Source of the DNA: Erigeron canadensis
Taxonomy: Eukaryota; Streptophyta; Magnoliopsida; Asterales; Asteraceae
Length of the DNA: 64,000 bases
Reading direction: 5' to 3'
NCBI RefSeq assembly: GCF_010389155.1
Contig: NC_057768.1
Coordinates: 7,810,501-7,874,500, forward strand
Part shown: positions 10,929 through 21,778 of the stretch, piece by piece
Numbering within the stretch: position 1 is the stretch's first letter
Layout of the letters: the number at the start of each line of letters is the position of its first letter
Translations under genes and position numbers: made by a program
The notes under the pieces: generated by a model
Seen by the model: the letters and a program-made list of their open reading frames with translations, nothing else
Database searches by the model: none
What the model was told of the DNA's origin: nothing

Positions 10929-12898
10929 AATGAAAAGCTTAAGCTTGAAGTCCTCAATCTCAAGAAGATTGTGACCTCTTGGTCAAAAGCCTCTAAGTTT
11001 CATCATCAATGTCTTAAAGAACAAGTCCCTGTACAAGTTCAGGCAGTGATAGGTGGAGATTTTGAATCTGCTGCCTGTATCGCTGACATGTTTAAAGATG
11101 ATGTGAAACCTGAAATCTCAATTCCTCCATCTGGTATTACTTCTTTTGAAGAAATGAAAAAGTGGTATTTCGTTAAAGGAAATGATTACCACACTGAAAT
11201 GGACGCTGGATCCTCCACATCTCTCTCCAGAGACCCTTCAAATTCCTCTTAAGCTAAAGTTGTTAGCTCATCCTCATCCTCTAATAATATGTTTTCCCAT
11301 TTGCCTATTGTTGGCATGATGCCACACGAAGGCAAAATTCAATATTCTCCAAATGAAACATTTCATGGAGACATTTCAAGTGATGGGTACAAGTCCATTG
11401 CTCCACAGCCACTTACTTTGAAGAGGTCTGAGACTTTCAAAAGAAGTACGTTGCTGCTCCCTATGACTATAGCATGCCTCAGCGAGCTGATCATACTAAA
11501 CAGCAACCTCAGTCTATCTCATCTAATTCTTTTCCTTCTAAAGTCTTAAGTGCTGAGGAATCTCAGCATGAATGCCTCATGGAAAGACGTGTAAGGTTTG
11601 AAGATGCTAGGTCTCATCATGAATGCTCATCTCAAGCCAAACCAATTGTCCATCAGTAGGTCTCTCATTCTTCTCCACCTTGATCAATTCTGAGACATCC
11701 AACTCCTCAAAGAGGTAAAATGCCTCAGTCTATCAACAGACCAACCACTCCTCAGCGAGGGAGCGTTCCTCAACAACAAATGAGGAACTTAACCCCTCAG
11801 CGAGGAAACATTCCTCAGCAACGAATGAGGAGTGTCACTCCTCAGCGAGGAAATGTTCCTTTGCAACAAGTAAGGAATGTGACACCATAAAGGGGACACT
11901 TGCCACATCAGCAAGTGAGATCCTCCACTCCCAATAGAGGACAACTGTCCTCCCAGCAGATACAATCTTCTATTCCTATTGGGGAATATCTCCCTCACAG
12001 GCAAGGGAGGTCTTCTACTCCAAATCGATCTTCTAGGTCCACCACTCTCAATAGAGTTCTTCAATCTAGGACTTCTTCTTCACAAACAAATCTAAAACAA
12101 GCTTGGAGTGTGTTAAGAGGCTCATAAGTGACCTCCTCTTCCACTCCTCGTCTAGATGATCCCACTGGCAAATCTCTCTTGGGTCCCCCTCCTCTCTCAA
12201 AGAATTCTCACAAGCAAAAATCAAAGCCTAAATCCAAAGCAAAGACCAAGGCTTCAACCTCTACAGACCCTAAAATTGTTGAACTTGCTCAACAAGTCAA
12301 TGACTTGTCCTCTCAACTCAAGGAATTCCTTCTTAGCAATCAACAAAGCAATTCCTCAAACAGGAAATGCTATCTCTGTGGCATGAGAGGACATATTGCA
12401 ACAGATTGTTGTAACTCAAGAGATGCCCCTGAAGTGGTTGTGCAAACAAATGCTCACACTTCAGCCTGTGCCTCTCTCACTGACCCTGTCTCATCTTCCA
12501 TGATTAGTGAGAGTCCTCTTAATGAATCTTTCTTTATTGACACTGGGTCTGTCACTAACTCTATGGGGACTCATCAAACTTATCTTGCTAACTATATTGC
12601 CTCTCAACGCATTGAGATTCCTCATTCTCAGAATGTCATCTCCAATTCGTGGGGACGACCAGCAATGTTGGTTGAGTTCAGTGCTCCCAACGTTGTTAGC
12701 AACTCAGTGGTGCTTCAAAAAAGTGGGAATAACATGATGCCCACCAATGAGAATGATAGAACTCATATGCTTCCTGACTTAGGAAACCATTTCACTCTTG
12801 AGGAAACTTTTTCCGCTGAGTCATCCTCTACCACTGATGCACCCATCATTAATTCTACTGACACTCTTGTCAGTGAGGTTGAAAGTGGACCAAACTAA
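10929..12898 (+). pseudogene. copia B Gag, second segment (repeat region and second zinc knuckle)
   Basis: Gag-pol sequence continuing after the stop at 10928, with further breaks at 11250-11252, 11657, 11889, 12125 and 12896. From 10929 coiled-coil sequence leads to a conserved-looking block (KFHHQCLKEQ, GGDFESAACIADMF). 11702-12016 codes seven 15-residue repeats rich in Thr-Pro-Gln-Arg-Gly. A Lys-rich stretch (KQKSKPKSKAKTKA) precedes a second CCHC knuckle CYLCGMRGHIATDC near 12367-12408. Two knuckles about 2 kb apart within one Gag is unusual and contributes to the element's size. Protease follows in the next frame from 12916. Confidence 0.75.
11702..12016 (+). repeat. 45-bp tandem repeat, 7 units, coding 15-residue units
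   Basis: Units start at 11702, 11747, 11792, 11837, 11882, 11927 and 11972, with a partial eighth at 12017. Typical units are TPQRGSVPQQQMRNL and TPQRGNIPQQRMRSV. The period is exact and a multiple of three, so the frame is kept throughout; unit 4 has a stop (TAA for Gln/Asn). Basic, Gln- and Pro-rich repeats would be disordered and could bind nucleic acid (inference). Confidence 0.93.
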
Positions 12899-12915
12899 AG
12901 CCTTCTGTCTTATCC

Positions 12916-15441
12916 TTGCAGGGTTCACTGGGAAAAGGTGTGTGGTATTTGGACAGTGGATGTTCAAAATACATGACTGGCTCAAAGACCTTGCTGGATA
13001 ACTATGTAGAGGCTGCTGGCCCTTCTGTGGTGTTTGGTGATAATTCTATCGGACAAACTGAAGGTTATGGTCTCCTCTCAAATGGGTTAATCAAATTCTC
13101 CAAAGTTGCCTATGTGAATGGATTAAAACACAATCTTATAAGCATTAGTCAACTTTGTGACGCTGATTACAAAGTCATTCTTGATAAACATCAAGGGACT
13201 GTTATAAATATCAACAAGGAAGTCGTATTGGTTGCTCCAAGAAAACGAGATGTATATCTCATTGACTTCACTCCTATCAAAACTGATAGTGAGACTTGTT
13301 TCTTTGCCAAGTCAGCTGCTGAACTAAATTGGTTATGGCACAAGCGTATGTCGTATGTGAACTTCAAAACCATAAATTCACTAGCTAAGAAAAACTTGGT
13401 GCGTGGTCTTCCTCATCTCTCCTTTGAAAAGGACAGACTTTGTAGTGCTTGTGAAAAAGGTAAAGGATATAGAGCTTCCTTTAAAACCAAGCAAGCCAAC
13501 TCTGCCAAAGGATGCTTTCATCTCCTTCACATGGACCTTTTTGGTCCAGTAAATGTCCAAAGTCTAAGAGGTAGCAAATACACCTTAGTTATCGTGGATG
13601 AATATTCACGATACACTTGGACTATCTTCCTTCACTCCAAGAGTGATGCTGCTGAAGAGATTATAAATTTTATTAAGAAAATGGAAAATCTCAACGGCAT
13701 AAGGATTAAAGAACTCAGAAGTGATCATGGAACTGAGTTTCGAAATCACACTCTTAAATCTTTTTGTGATGATCAAGGGATCTCACAAAATTTCTCATCT
13801 GTCAGAACTCCTGAGCAAAATGGTGTCGCTGAAAGAAGGAATAGAACCCTTATCAAAGCTGCTAGAACAATGCTCAGTGAGTCCTCTCTCCCAAACAAAT
13901 TTTGGGTTGAGGCTGTTAACACAGCTTGTCACACCCAGAATCACTGTCTAATTGTCAAAAGACATAATAAGACAGCTTATGAAGTCCTAAGAGGTAAGAA
14001 ACCTCAAGTCAAATACTTTCATGTGTTTGGATGCCCTGTATTCATTTTGAATAATAGGGATCACCTAGGTAAGTTTGATCCCAAAGCGGATGATGGTTAT
14101 TTTGTAGGATACTCATCTATTAGCAAGACATTTAGGGTATTCAATGTTCGTCTTCAAAAAGTGGATGAATCCATTCATGTCACTTTTGATGAAAGTTCAT
14201 CTGCTTTAAAAGACATACAATCCTCCTCATATGAAGAAGTTTTCAGTGAGTTCACTAATCCCTCCAATGAGGAAGCTGACTCATTTTCCAATGCACCTTG
14301 TACCTTACCTGAATGTCTTCAACAGAAATCTCATGATACATCAGTGTGTACTGATGAGGAACAAGTTGTTGCTCATGTTTACTCAATTGAGCCAGTTGAA
14401 CCTATTTTGAGATCAATCCAGGCCTCCTCAGCCAACGATAGATCATTGACTAAGGATGTTCATGCTGATGATTTTGCTGATGATGAGTTTCATGAAGCCT
14501 CAGCAAATGCAGAGGACATGGACTCTGCTGATAACTCCAACATCAATGATAACTCAACTCAGTCAAATAACTCAACTGATCATCCTGTCGTTGAACCCAC
14601 TGTCACTATCGACCTTTCTTCATACAATCCTCTTCCTTTTGTTCCCATCTCCCCATCCTCTGCTGATACTCAACGAGGTTCTTCAAGTGTTCCTTCACTT
14701 AGGTGGACAGCTAGTCACCCCGCTCACCAAGTCATTGGTGATCCTCAGCAGGGTATTGTCACTCGATCAGCGACAAGGAACACATGTCTTTATGTAAACA
14801 ACTTCCAGCGAGGATCCATTGACAGCACTCTTTTCATCTTTCGAAAAGGTGCTCACATATTATATGTCCAAATTTATGTTGATGACATTATCTTTGGATC
14901 CTCAAACACTAAACTATGCAAAAAGTTTAGCTCCCTTATGTCATCTCATTTTGAAATGAGTATGATGGGAGAATTAACCTTCTTTCTTGGTTTGCAAATA
15001 CGTCAGCTCGCTGATGGTATTTTTATCAATCAGGAAAAGTATATTCGAGACATGTTGGCTAAGTTTGATATGTCTGATATTTCTCCAAAGCCAACTCCCA
15101 TGTTTCCTCCCAATAATCTCCATGCTGATCCTAATGGTAAGCATGTGAACCCCACTCACTATCGTGGGATGATTGGGTCGCTAATGTATGTTACAGCGAG
15201 TCGTCCTGATATCATGTTTGCTACTTGCTTATGTGCAAGATATCAAGCATCTCCTAAAGAATCTCATCTTCTTGCTGTTAAGCGAATCTTCAAATACCTG
15301 AAGGGTACCATGACCCTAGGTCTTTGGTATCCCAAGGAGTCCAATTTCGACCTTGTTGCTTACTCTGATTCTGACTATGTTGGCTGCATGTTAGATCGTA
15401 AGAGTACCAGTGGAGGATGTCAACTGTTGGGGGGAGGTTAA
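12916..15441 (+). pseudogene. copia B Pol: protease, integrase, half RT, start of RNase H
   Basis: 841 open codons. Protease GVWYLDSGCSKYMTG at residues about 9-23. The pre-integrase zinc domain (WHKRM..., CSACEKGKG) lies at about 138-182. Integrase DDE residues appear in HMDLFGP (about 207), RSDHGTEF (about 267) and PEQNGVAERRNR (about 298-309). After a Ser/Asp-rich linker, GIVTRSATRNTCLYVNN joins directly to FQRGSIDSTLF near 14805, so about 200 residues of RT (fingers and first catalytic Asp) are missing without loss of frame. Catalytic YVDDIIFGS is kept (residue about 653). RNase H starts near DSDYVGCMLDRKSTSGG and stops at 15439 after a G-run frameshift. Confidence 0.93.
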
Positions 15442-15827
15442 CTAGTTGGTCTAGTAAGAAACAACATACAGTGTCCATCTCCACTGCTGAAGCAGAATAT
15501 GTGTCGGCAGCGAGTTGCTGTGCATAAGTTCTCTGGATGAAACACCAACTCGCTGACTATGATTTAGACTACACTAAGATTCCCATTATGTGTGATAACA
15601 TAAGTGCAATAGCTATCACACATAATCCTGTTCAACATTCCAAAACCAAACACATAGACATTAGGTATCATTTTATACGTGACCATGTCATGAAAGGGGA
15701 TGTTGAAATCTATTTCATCCCCACTGATGATCAACTCGCTGACATCTTCACAAAACCCCTAGATGAAAAGAGATTTAAAGATCTTGTCAGCAGGTTGGGG
15801 ATGTTGAATGGTGACTCTACTATCTAA
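15442..15827 (+). pseudogene. copia B RNase H, C-terminal part
   Basis: After a shift in the G-run at 15429-15437 the RNase H frame continues: SKKQHTVSISTAEAEYVSAA, a TAA at about 15526, then an open stretch from 15537 with KTKHIDIRYHFIRDHV and DQLADIFTKPL. These are the closing blocks of copia RNase H. The normal stop is at 15825-15827. Two separate lesions exclude a working enzyme. Confidence 0.9.
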
Positions 15828-15888
15828 CTTACATATCATGTGTAAGCTAAATTAGAGTCAGCAAGTTTAAGTTTGTCTTACCTGCAAA

Positions 15889-16187
15889 AGCAAAATAAAG
15901 ACAATGGAAAGCCAAAAGTTTCCATCTAGTCCAATAGCAAACGGTTATTGGTAAAGACTTCTAAAATCCGTTGATCCCTGTTGCTTTGGGAAAAAGCAAA
16001 ATAAAGGCAATGGAAAGCCAAAAGTTTCCATCTAGTCCAATAGCAAACGGTTATTGGTAAAGACTTCTAAAATCCGTTGATCCCTGTTGCTTTGGGAAAA
16101 AGCAAAATAAAGGCAATGGAAAGCCAAAAGTTTCCATCTAGTCCAATACCAAACGGTTATTGGTAAAGACTCCTAAAATCCGTTGAT
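15889..16187 (+). repeat. 106-bp tandem repeat, three copies
   Basis: Copies start at 15889, 15995 and 16101. The first two are nearly identical; the third ends early at GTTGATGG. Each holds AGCAAAATAAAG...AATGGAAAGCC and AACGGTTATTGG. It lies in the non-coding block after RNase H and has no open frame. Confidence 0.93.
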
Positions 16188-16214
16188 GGCTGATAATTTG
16201 CCAAAAATTGTATC

Positions 16215-16247
16215 TCAGCGACCATATGTGTGTCATATGCTCGCTGA
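16215..16247 (+). promoter_or_regulatory. strong hairpin in the spacer between pol and ORF3
   Basis: Arms TCAGCGA-C-CATATG and CATATG-C-TCGCTGA pair over 13 of 14 positions around a 5-base TGTGT loop. The arms contain the CAGCGA word that recurs in this element's LTR. A role in RNA packaging or regulation is conjecture. Confidence 0.65.
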
Positions 16248-16569
16248 TATCTAATATAAAATATGTCCTTATCGATACGTTCGCTGAGACATGTTCTATT
16301 TAGATAAAATAAAACATGTTAAATAAAACATGGGACTGGATCTGAAACTCACTATTTCGGATGTAACTATGTTGGTGACGTGGCAGTCTTTTGTGCCACA
16401 TATTATACACCTTTACAAAAAAAGTTACCCACTTGTTTTACTCAAGTACGTCATCTATCCACTTGAGACTGTGACTATGCCTCTGTTGGTCTGTTTCTGT
16501 CAGACGCATACGACGCATACTCAAGTATTTTGAAAATATCTTTTTTTCTTTTTCAAAACGTTACTCACA

Positions 16570-16715
16570 AAGGGTTTTATAAATATAAATATATATAGGG
16601 TTATAGTTGTTAAGCAACTGTAGATGTTGAAAATGAGAAGAGAGAAAAACTCTCTTTTGTCTTTTCGTTTCTGACCAATCACATTCCTTCACCACACCCT
16701 ATATATATACAACAT
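16570..16715 (+). promoter_or_regulatory. possible internal promoter for copia B ORF3
   Basis: TATA-like runs occur at about 16577-16598 and at 16698-16709 (CCCTATATATATAC), the second about 150 bases before the ORF3 start with a pyrimidine-rich leader. Fits a pol II promoter giving a separate ORF3 transcript, but TATA-like words are common in AT-rich DNA. Confidence 0.35.
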
Positions 16716-16857
16716 CATACCCATACTTTCTTTTTCATGCTTTCTTTCAACTATTCATTTTCTTTAAAATCTCTCAAAAATTATTCATCTTCTCAAAAAT
16801 CTTGATCTTTACTTCCTCCGTTCTTTGCATCTTTACATCTCTTTACTAAACGCTAAA

Positions 16858-19800
16858 ATGGCTTCATCTTCTGAAACTCCATCTGCTTCCGCCGCCACTC
16901 AAAAATCATATCTAAACTCTTCTTCCTTTTCTCCATCTTCCAACATTGTAAAATCTTCTAAGATCTCTTTCTCTGCTTCGGAGATGGTTGTTAAGCCGAA
17001 CAACCATCTTGGCTCGTCTGACATACCGAAAGGTACTAAAGGATATAAGCCTATATTGGACTTTATCCATGCTTCCCCTGCCAGCCCTTGTATAATGGCA
17101 GATCCGGAGAAGATATACGTTCATCTTCTTCGTGAATTCTGGTGGACATGCAACTTTGATGAGTCCACCCAGTCGATTGTGGGTACTGTTAGAGAAGGGA
17201 CGAAAACTGCATTATCACTCCTGCGTCCCTTCGCCAAATCCTTGGTTTTCCTCAAGAAACAAATGAAAACAGTTTTGTGGAGCCTGCTACTGAAAGTGAA
17301 TGGAAAGCATGGCTGCCGTCGATTGGGTATAATTATAATTTGAAGAACCCTCCTTCCACGATCCCCAGCAATCCTCTTAAGCAAAATTTACCAGGGATCT
17401 GGAGAGTTCTTTTCACCCATGTAATTCAATGTATGGGTGGAAATTCTGGGTCATACAATCAGGCATCATCTACTTCGATGCCTATTATTCATGCTCTGGC
17501 TGTAGGAAGGTTTGTGGATTTTTCCTTGATGATCTTCAACGATATGAAGAACAAGGTCTTGCTGAACAATAGATCTCACACAGTGCCTTTTGTGAGAATT
17601 TTCTCCCTCATCTTCAAGGAGGCGCTGGGTGACGAATATGATCTACCTAATGCTGCCATAATACAAGTTGCAAGGGTCGGCAGCAACATCTATAAGCAAC
17701 CTGCTGAACACTTGGTTGCTCGCCTCACTCCACACATGAAAGAGGTACTCTTCTCTTTAAATTCTTCTTTATACCCCAAAGACAGCGACTGGGAGGTAGC
17801 ACTTCTTTCTGATGAAGTGGCTGATACGGTCGCTGTGGACGCCGAAATGCCTTCTGAGGCTGGTTCGCTGATAAAACCCCCAACGACCTCCAAAGCTTCT
17901 AAAAAGACCAAAAATATTCCTAAGGCAGCGTCCCCAACAAAAAATCTACAATCTTCACCCTCCGCTGACGTCCCAAAACGAAAGCGGAGTGATTCAAAGG
18001 GCAAACCAAAGGTTAAGAAGTCCTCTACGCCCAAGGACACTAGTACCCAAGCCACCCCATCAGCAGCCTCCAAACAGGCTGTTGACGAGTTAAATGGGAA
18101 CAGCAAGCTGCCACCTCAAATTTCTGTAGGAGAGGTTGGTGAAGATATTGGGTCACCCCAACCCACTAGAGGTCTAAGTCCAAATCCACCCCAAATAAAT
18201 ATTCCCTCTTTTCTTCAAATACCCTCTGAGTCGTTGACAGCAGCCAGATCACAGGTGATGCTAGAGTCAACACCCTCTACGGCCGATGATACCTTAGTGG
18301 AACAACACACTGAGGTTGAGGCACCAGGTTCCCTTTCCCCAAAATCTACTTCTATCTTGGAAACTGCTTTTGCAGGGACCGAGACATATATTTTTGGTAA
18401 TCTTACCGATGAAGAAGCAGGCAGTGAGTTCGACCCATTAAATGATGAAGCTGAAATCACACTCGCTGCTGCTGAAGAAAGTGAGGAAGATGTTGTTAGT
18501 GGGTTTTTGGCTGAAGACTTGGGATATGTGCTTATCTCTTCTCCTAAACATTTTGAAGATGTCCCAGAGTCTATTGATGACATGCCACCTCCTCCAAGAT
18601 TCTCTCCAAAGCCCACTGCTGAGTTTGAACTTGATGGTCACTTTGGAGAGTTCGAACTCGAACTAGATGATGCTGAGCTTCAAAAGAGAGTAATGTTGTG
18701 CAAAATTGTGAAAATGAAGCCTGCAGTGTATGTTGAAGCTGAGGAGGTGGATGATGAAATTATTATGGAAGTGCCTCCTTTGCATCATCCGGATTTCTTC
18801 AGGGTTCCTTGTGCTCGATATCCAGTCTCCTTAAAAGCCCTCAAGGTTCCCTCTGCTGATGAAGATCTCCAGACTGCTTTCACTGCCATCAATGTGCCAG
18901 GTCTTGATTATGTTGAAACCTGCCAGTTGCATGAACTATTAAGGAGGGTGCAAATCTGCCAGAGGCAAGGAAATAGACATGGTTATTTATATGGCTGGCT
19001 GGTAGACAAAATTGCTGCATTGAATGCTGATGCTCATGCTCAATTTTTAAGGTTGATAAATGGAAATGATGAAATGATTGATGAGATGGCTGAGTTGAAA
19101 GACAAAGTGTTTGGCATCATACAGGAACATCACTATCAACACAAGTCTCATGAAACTCTTCTTAAGAGAAACCAACTCTTGCTGGAACAAAGTATGAAAA
19201 GAGTCAGCACTTCCAACTCTCAAATTTCTGCTTCGCTTGCCAAACTCACATCTGATCTAAATGCAGCGAAAGTCACTGAAGTGCCTGGACTCTTATCCTC
19301 TCTCAATCAACTTTCTCAATCAAACATTCTCTTCACCGCACAACTGCATAAGCTTGATTCCTTTATCTCATCTCTCTCCAAAACTCAAGAAAATCTCCTC
19401 TCCACTCTCACCACTGAAATCTCCTCTCTCAAATCTCAAGTCTTTTCTCATACTCCCTTCCAGGTTGCTGTAGACAAACAATTGCTTAATGAATCTGTTA
19501 GCAGAACAAAGCATCTGGAAGATGAAGTGGCCTCCCTTAAAGGCATGATGGGAGAAATGTTGGGGCTCCTCAAAAAGCAAAATGTGGAAGTAGCCAATCC
19601 CTCAGCTACTTCCAAGGGGGAGAAAACAGCTGAGGAGGTCCCAACTGACAACATTCAAGCTGAAAATGCTCCCCTGGGTTCCCAAAGTATTGAAACTGAA
19701 GCAAATGTTGAGGGGGAGCAAACAAATAATGATGAAGCTGAGAAGGGTGATGTTGAGGGGGAGAAAACAAATGAAGAAGGTGTTAAGAAGACAGCTGAGG

Positions 19801-20963
19801 AGGTGCCAACTGGTCTCACTGAAGTTGTGTCAAAGCCTGCTGAAGTTGAGTCAGCGAGGCCAATCAATGTATCTTCTTTCAAACCAACTCCTGAGTTCCA
19901 TGCTGCTCTTGAAAAGAGATTTGCTGAAAAAGGTAAAGCAATCATGGTTTCTCAAAGCAAGCCACCCAAACCTCGTCAGCAAGAAAAATTGATGTTTGGA
20001 GCCTTTCCAAAATCAACAACTGCCTCCACTGATCTATCTCCAGAAGAAGTTGTAGCTCAACATGAAAGACTAAGCAAAAAGAAAAAAGAAGAGTTGTCAG
20101 CTAAGTTCATCAGTGAGCAAATTGTAAATGAGGAATTACAAGGCGCTGATGAAGAGACGAGAAAATTGGGTTTGGCTGCTCTCAAGAGGAATGAGGAGCA
20201 ATTCTTTGCCAAGAAAGCTAAAACTTTGGAGGAGAGTCAGGCAGCTTATCTCAAGACAAGAGAGATCAGGCAAAGAGAAGAAGAAATTCTCAAGGTAACT
20301 CCTACTCTCACTCAGCAAGGCATGAATTTATGTATTCAAAGAAGAGGAATGCCCAAGTTGTTCAATCTGAAAAATGTCAAACCTTCAACACTTGGGCCAA
20401 CTGAGTGGATCGAGATCTTTAAGCTGATCAAAGATAAGAAGACACCACAATATGATCCTCTACTCAAGATGGCCGGAGAGCAGATCAAAGACATTAGAAG
20501 CAAAGAACGAAAGTACAAAGTAAAAGATTCGTTGCTCAGCTCTGCCAGACATCCTTATCCTCCTCTTCCTCCCCAGCAACCAAGAAGTGAAACCAAAAGG
20601 ACAGTTGCTGGTCATGCAGTATCTCATCTCCCTTCTATTCTCAGAGCTGTCCCGAAAGCAAACATTGAAGAAGAGCCACTTCTTAACTTGAAGATGCCAT
20701 CAAGAACACTCTTTGTAGATGGAGAGTATGATGAAAAGCTGGGAGGATTGTGTTTCTGCAACGTTCATGGTCATGAACTGTTCTTTCGAACAAACGAAAT
20801 TAGCATTGCTTCCTCGGCATTTCTGGTGAAGATTAGGAAATACTGCATCAAATCTTCTAACAATCAAGAGTTTGTGAAGCTGATTGATAGAGAACTGCTG
20901 AAGCCTGAAAGACAAAATGATGTTGAATTAATCAAGGCCAAGGAAGAATGCATGTGGGAATAA
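16858..20963 (+). pseudogene. copia B ORF3: large protein of unknown function
   Basis: Starts at AAAATGGCT (16858), a good plant start context, and would span about 1,360 codons; one frameshift near 17200 separates 16858-17343 from the long frame 17277-20963. The N-terminal 250 or so residues look globular (KGYKPILDFIH, LLREFW, then ITPASLRQILGFP in the shifted frame) and resemble the layout of a plant transposon-associated domain seen next to copia pol genes. Then come a Lys-rich NLS-like part (VPKRKRSDSKGKPKVKK), long acidic Ser/Pro stretches, central and C-terminal coiled-coils, two AEEVPT blocks, and a compact Cys-containing C-terminus. I see no signal peptide or clear membrane segment, so a viral envelope role is not supported. 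Location between pol and the 3' LTR matches the extra ORF of SIRE-type elements. Confidence 0.75.
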
Positions 20964-21091
20964 ATTGTTTATAAAATTGTAATGTTGATATTTTGTAACA
21001 TGTTTGTCATATATAATATCAGCATTATACCAAAGATGTCTTGTGAAATATCTATTACTGCAAACCTTCTATTCAGCTAAGTCTCCTCAGC
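20964..21091 (+). other. copia B 3' untranslated stretch
   Basis: Short AT-rich stretch between the ORF3 stop and the polypurine tract; nothing else seen. Confidence 0.6.
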
Positions 21092-21105
21092 GAATAGGGG
21101 GAGAT
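21092..21105 (+). other. copia B polypurine tract
   Basis: GAATAGGGGGAGAT immediately before the 3' LTR start at 21106. Confidence 0.88.
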
Positions 21106-21773
21106 TGTTGGATCAGGGATTCGCTGAGGGACTCAGCGAGTGGCTCATTCAGCGAGCTGTCAGCGAGCTCTTATATCTGCAAGCAGAATCTATCTTCAAA
21201 GTCTAAAGGATATGTTCAATGACTCACCGTCTAGTATTTGTAAGTCAAATATGAGCGGGAATTTGAAGAATAGAAGAATGGTCCCAAGGACACGTGTTGA
21301 AAGATCAAGATAAAGACATGTGACCTTGTACTACTTCGGTGCAATGGAGTTTCTCTTTCATACCGCTTTTGGAAACAAACAAGATGAAGGAAAGAGATCT
21401 CTGCAGATCTGAATGATCCACCAATAGATAGTTGACAACCTTCATGTGTCAACATCTACTAGAGTAGTCATGTGATTCCTTATCTTCCTATAAAAGGAAT
21501 CACTTGACCTAGCCAGTAAAGAGGTTGGTGTGTTCCACAGTTTTACTTTATTCTCTAAGAAATTTGTTAAGTTTTTGTGTGTTCAAAAACTTAACATATT
21601 TTTCTGTTTATTGTTTATTGTTGTTGTCAAACAACCATCCATGTTTTCATCGTTTAGTTTGAAATACATATAACTAAACAAAGTTCTTTTCATCTCTTCT
21701 CTATTCTTGTTATTTCGTATTTATATTACAAGTTAATTAATTAAAACACAAGCAGTGCATTCTAGGACCATAA
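21106..21773 (+). repeat. copia B 3' LTR (668 bp)
   Basis: Same start as the 5' LTR. The last bases are ACCATAA where the 5' LTR has ACCATCA, so the terminal CA is mutated. Carries a 7-bp TTTATTG duplication absent from the 5' copy. Four CAGCGAG/TCGCTGA words lie in its first 65 bases. Confidence 0.95.
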
Positions 21774-21778
21774 GTGCT
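21774..21778 (+). repeat. target duplication GTGCT, right copy (copia B)
   Basis: Matches 8592-8596. Confidence 0.95.

Larger units (their letters stand above)
8597..21773 (+). mobile_element. copia B: 13.2-kb Ty1/copia retrotransposon with a third ORF
   Basis: A complete insertion with both LTRs (660 and 668 bp), 5-bp target duplications, primer site and polypurine tract. Order: gag (UBN2 capsid, two zinc knuckles, coiled-coil and repeat region), protease, integrase, partial RT, RNase H, a non-coding block with tandem repeats, then a long third ORF. Domain order protease-integrase-RT-RNase H defines copia. Great length and an extra ORF after pol recall the SIRE/Maximus group, which is inference. 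LTRs differ by six substitutions and two indels, so it is recent; but pol has lost half of RT and has several stops, so movement must have relied on proteins supplied by relatives. Confidence 0.95.

Noticed and set aside
12530..12580. FIDTGSVTNSMG as a second aspartic protease
   Set aside because: DTG is present but the normal copia protease DSGCSKYMTG follows at 12950 and the surrounding protease fold is not recognisable here.
17690..19945. Minus-strand Ser-rich frames within ORF3
   Set aside because: Antisense shadows of the long plus-strand frame with biased codons.
16858..20963. Copia B ORF3 as a viral envelope gene
   Set aside because: No signal peptide, membrane segment or cleavage site is visible; only its position recalls env-like ORFs.
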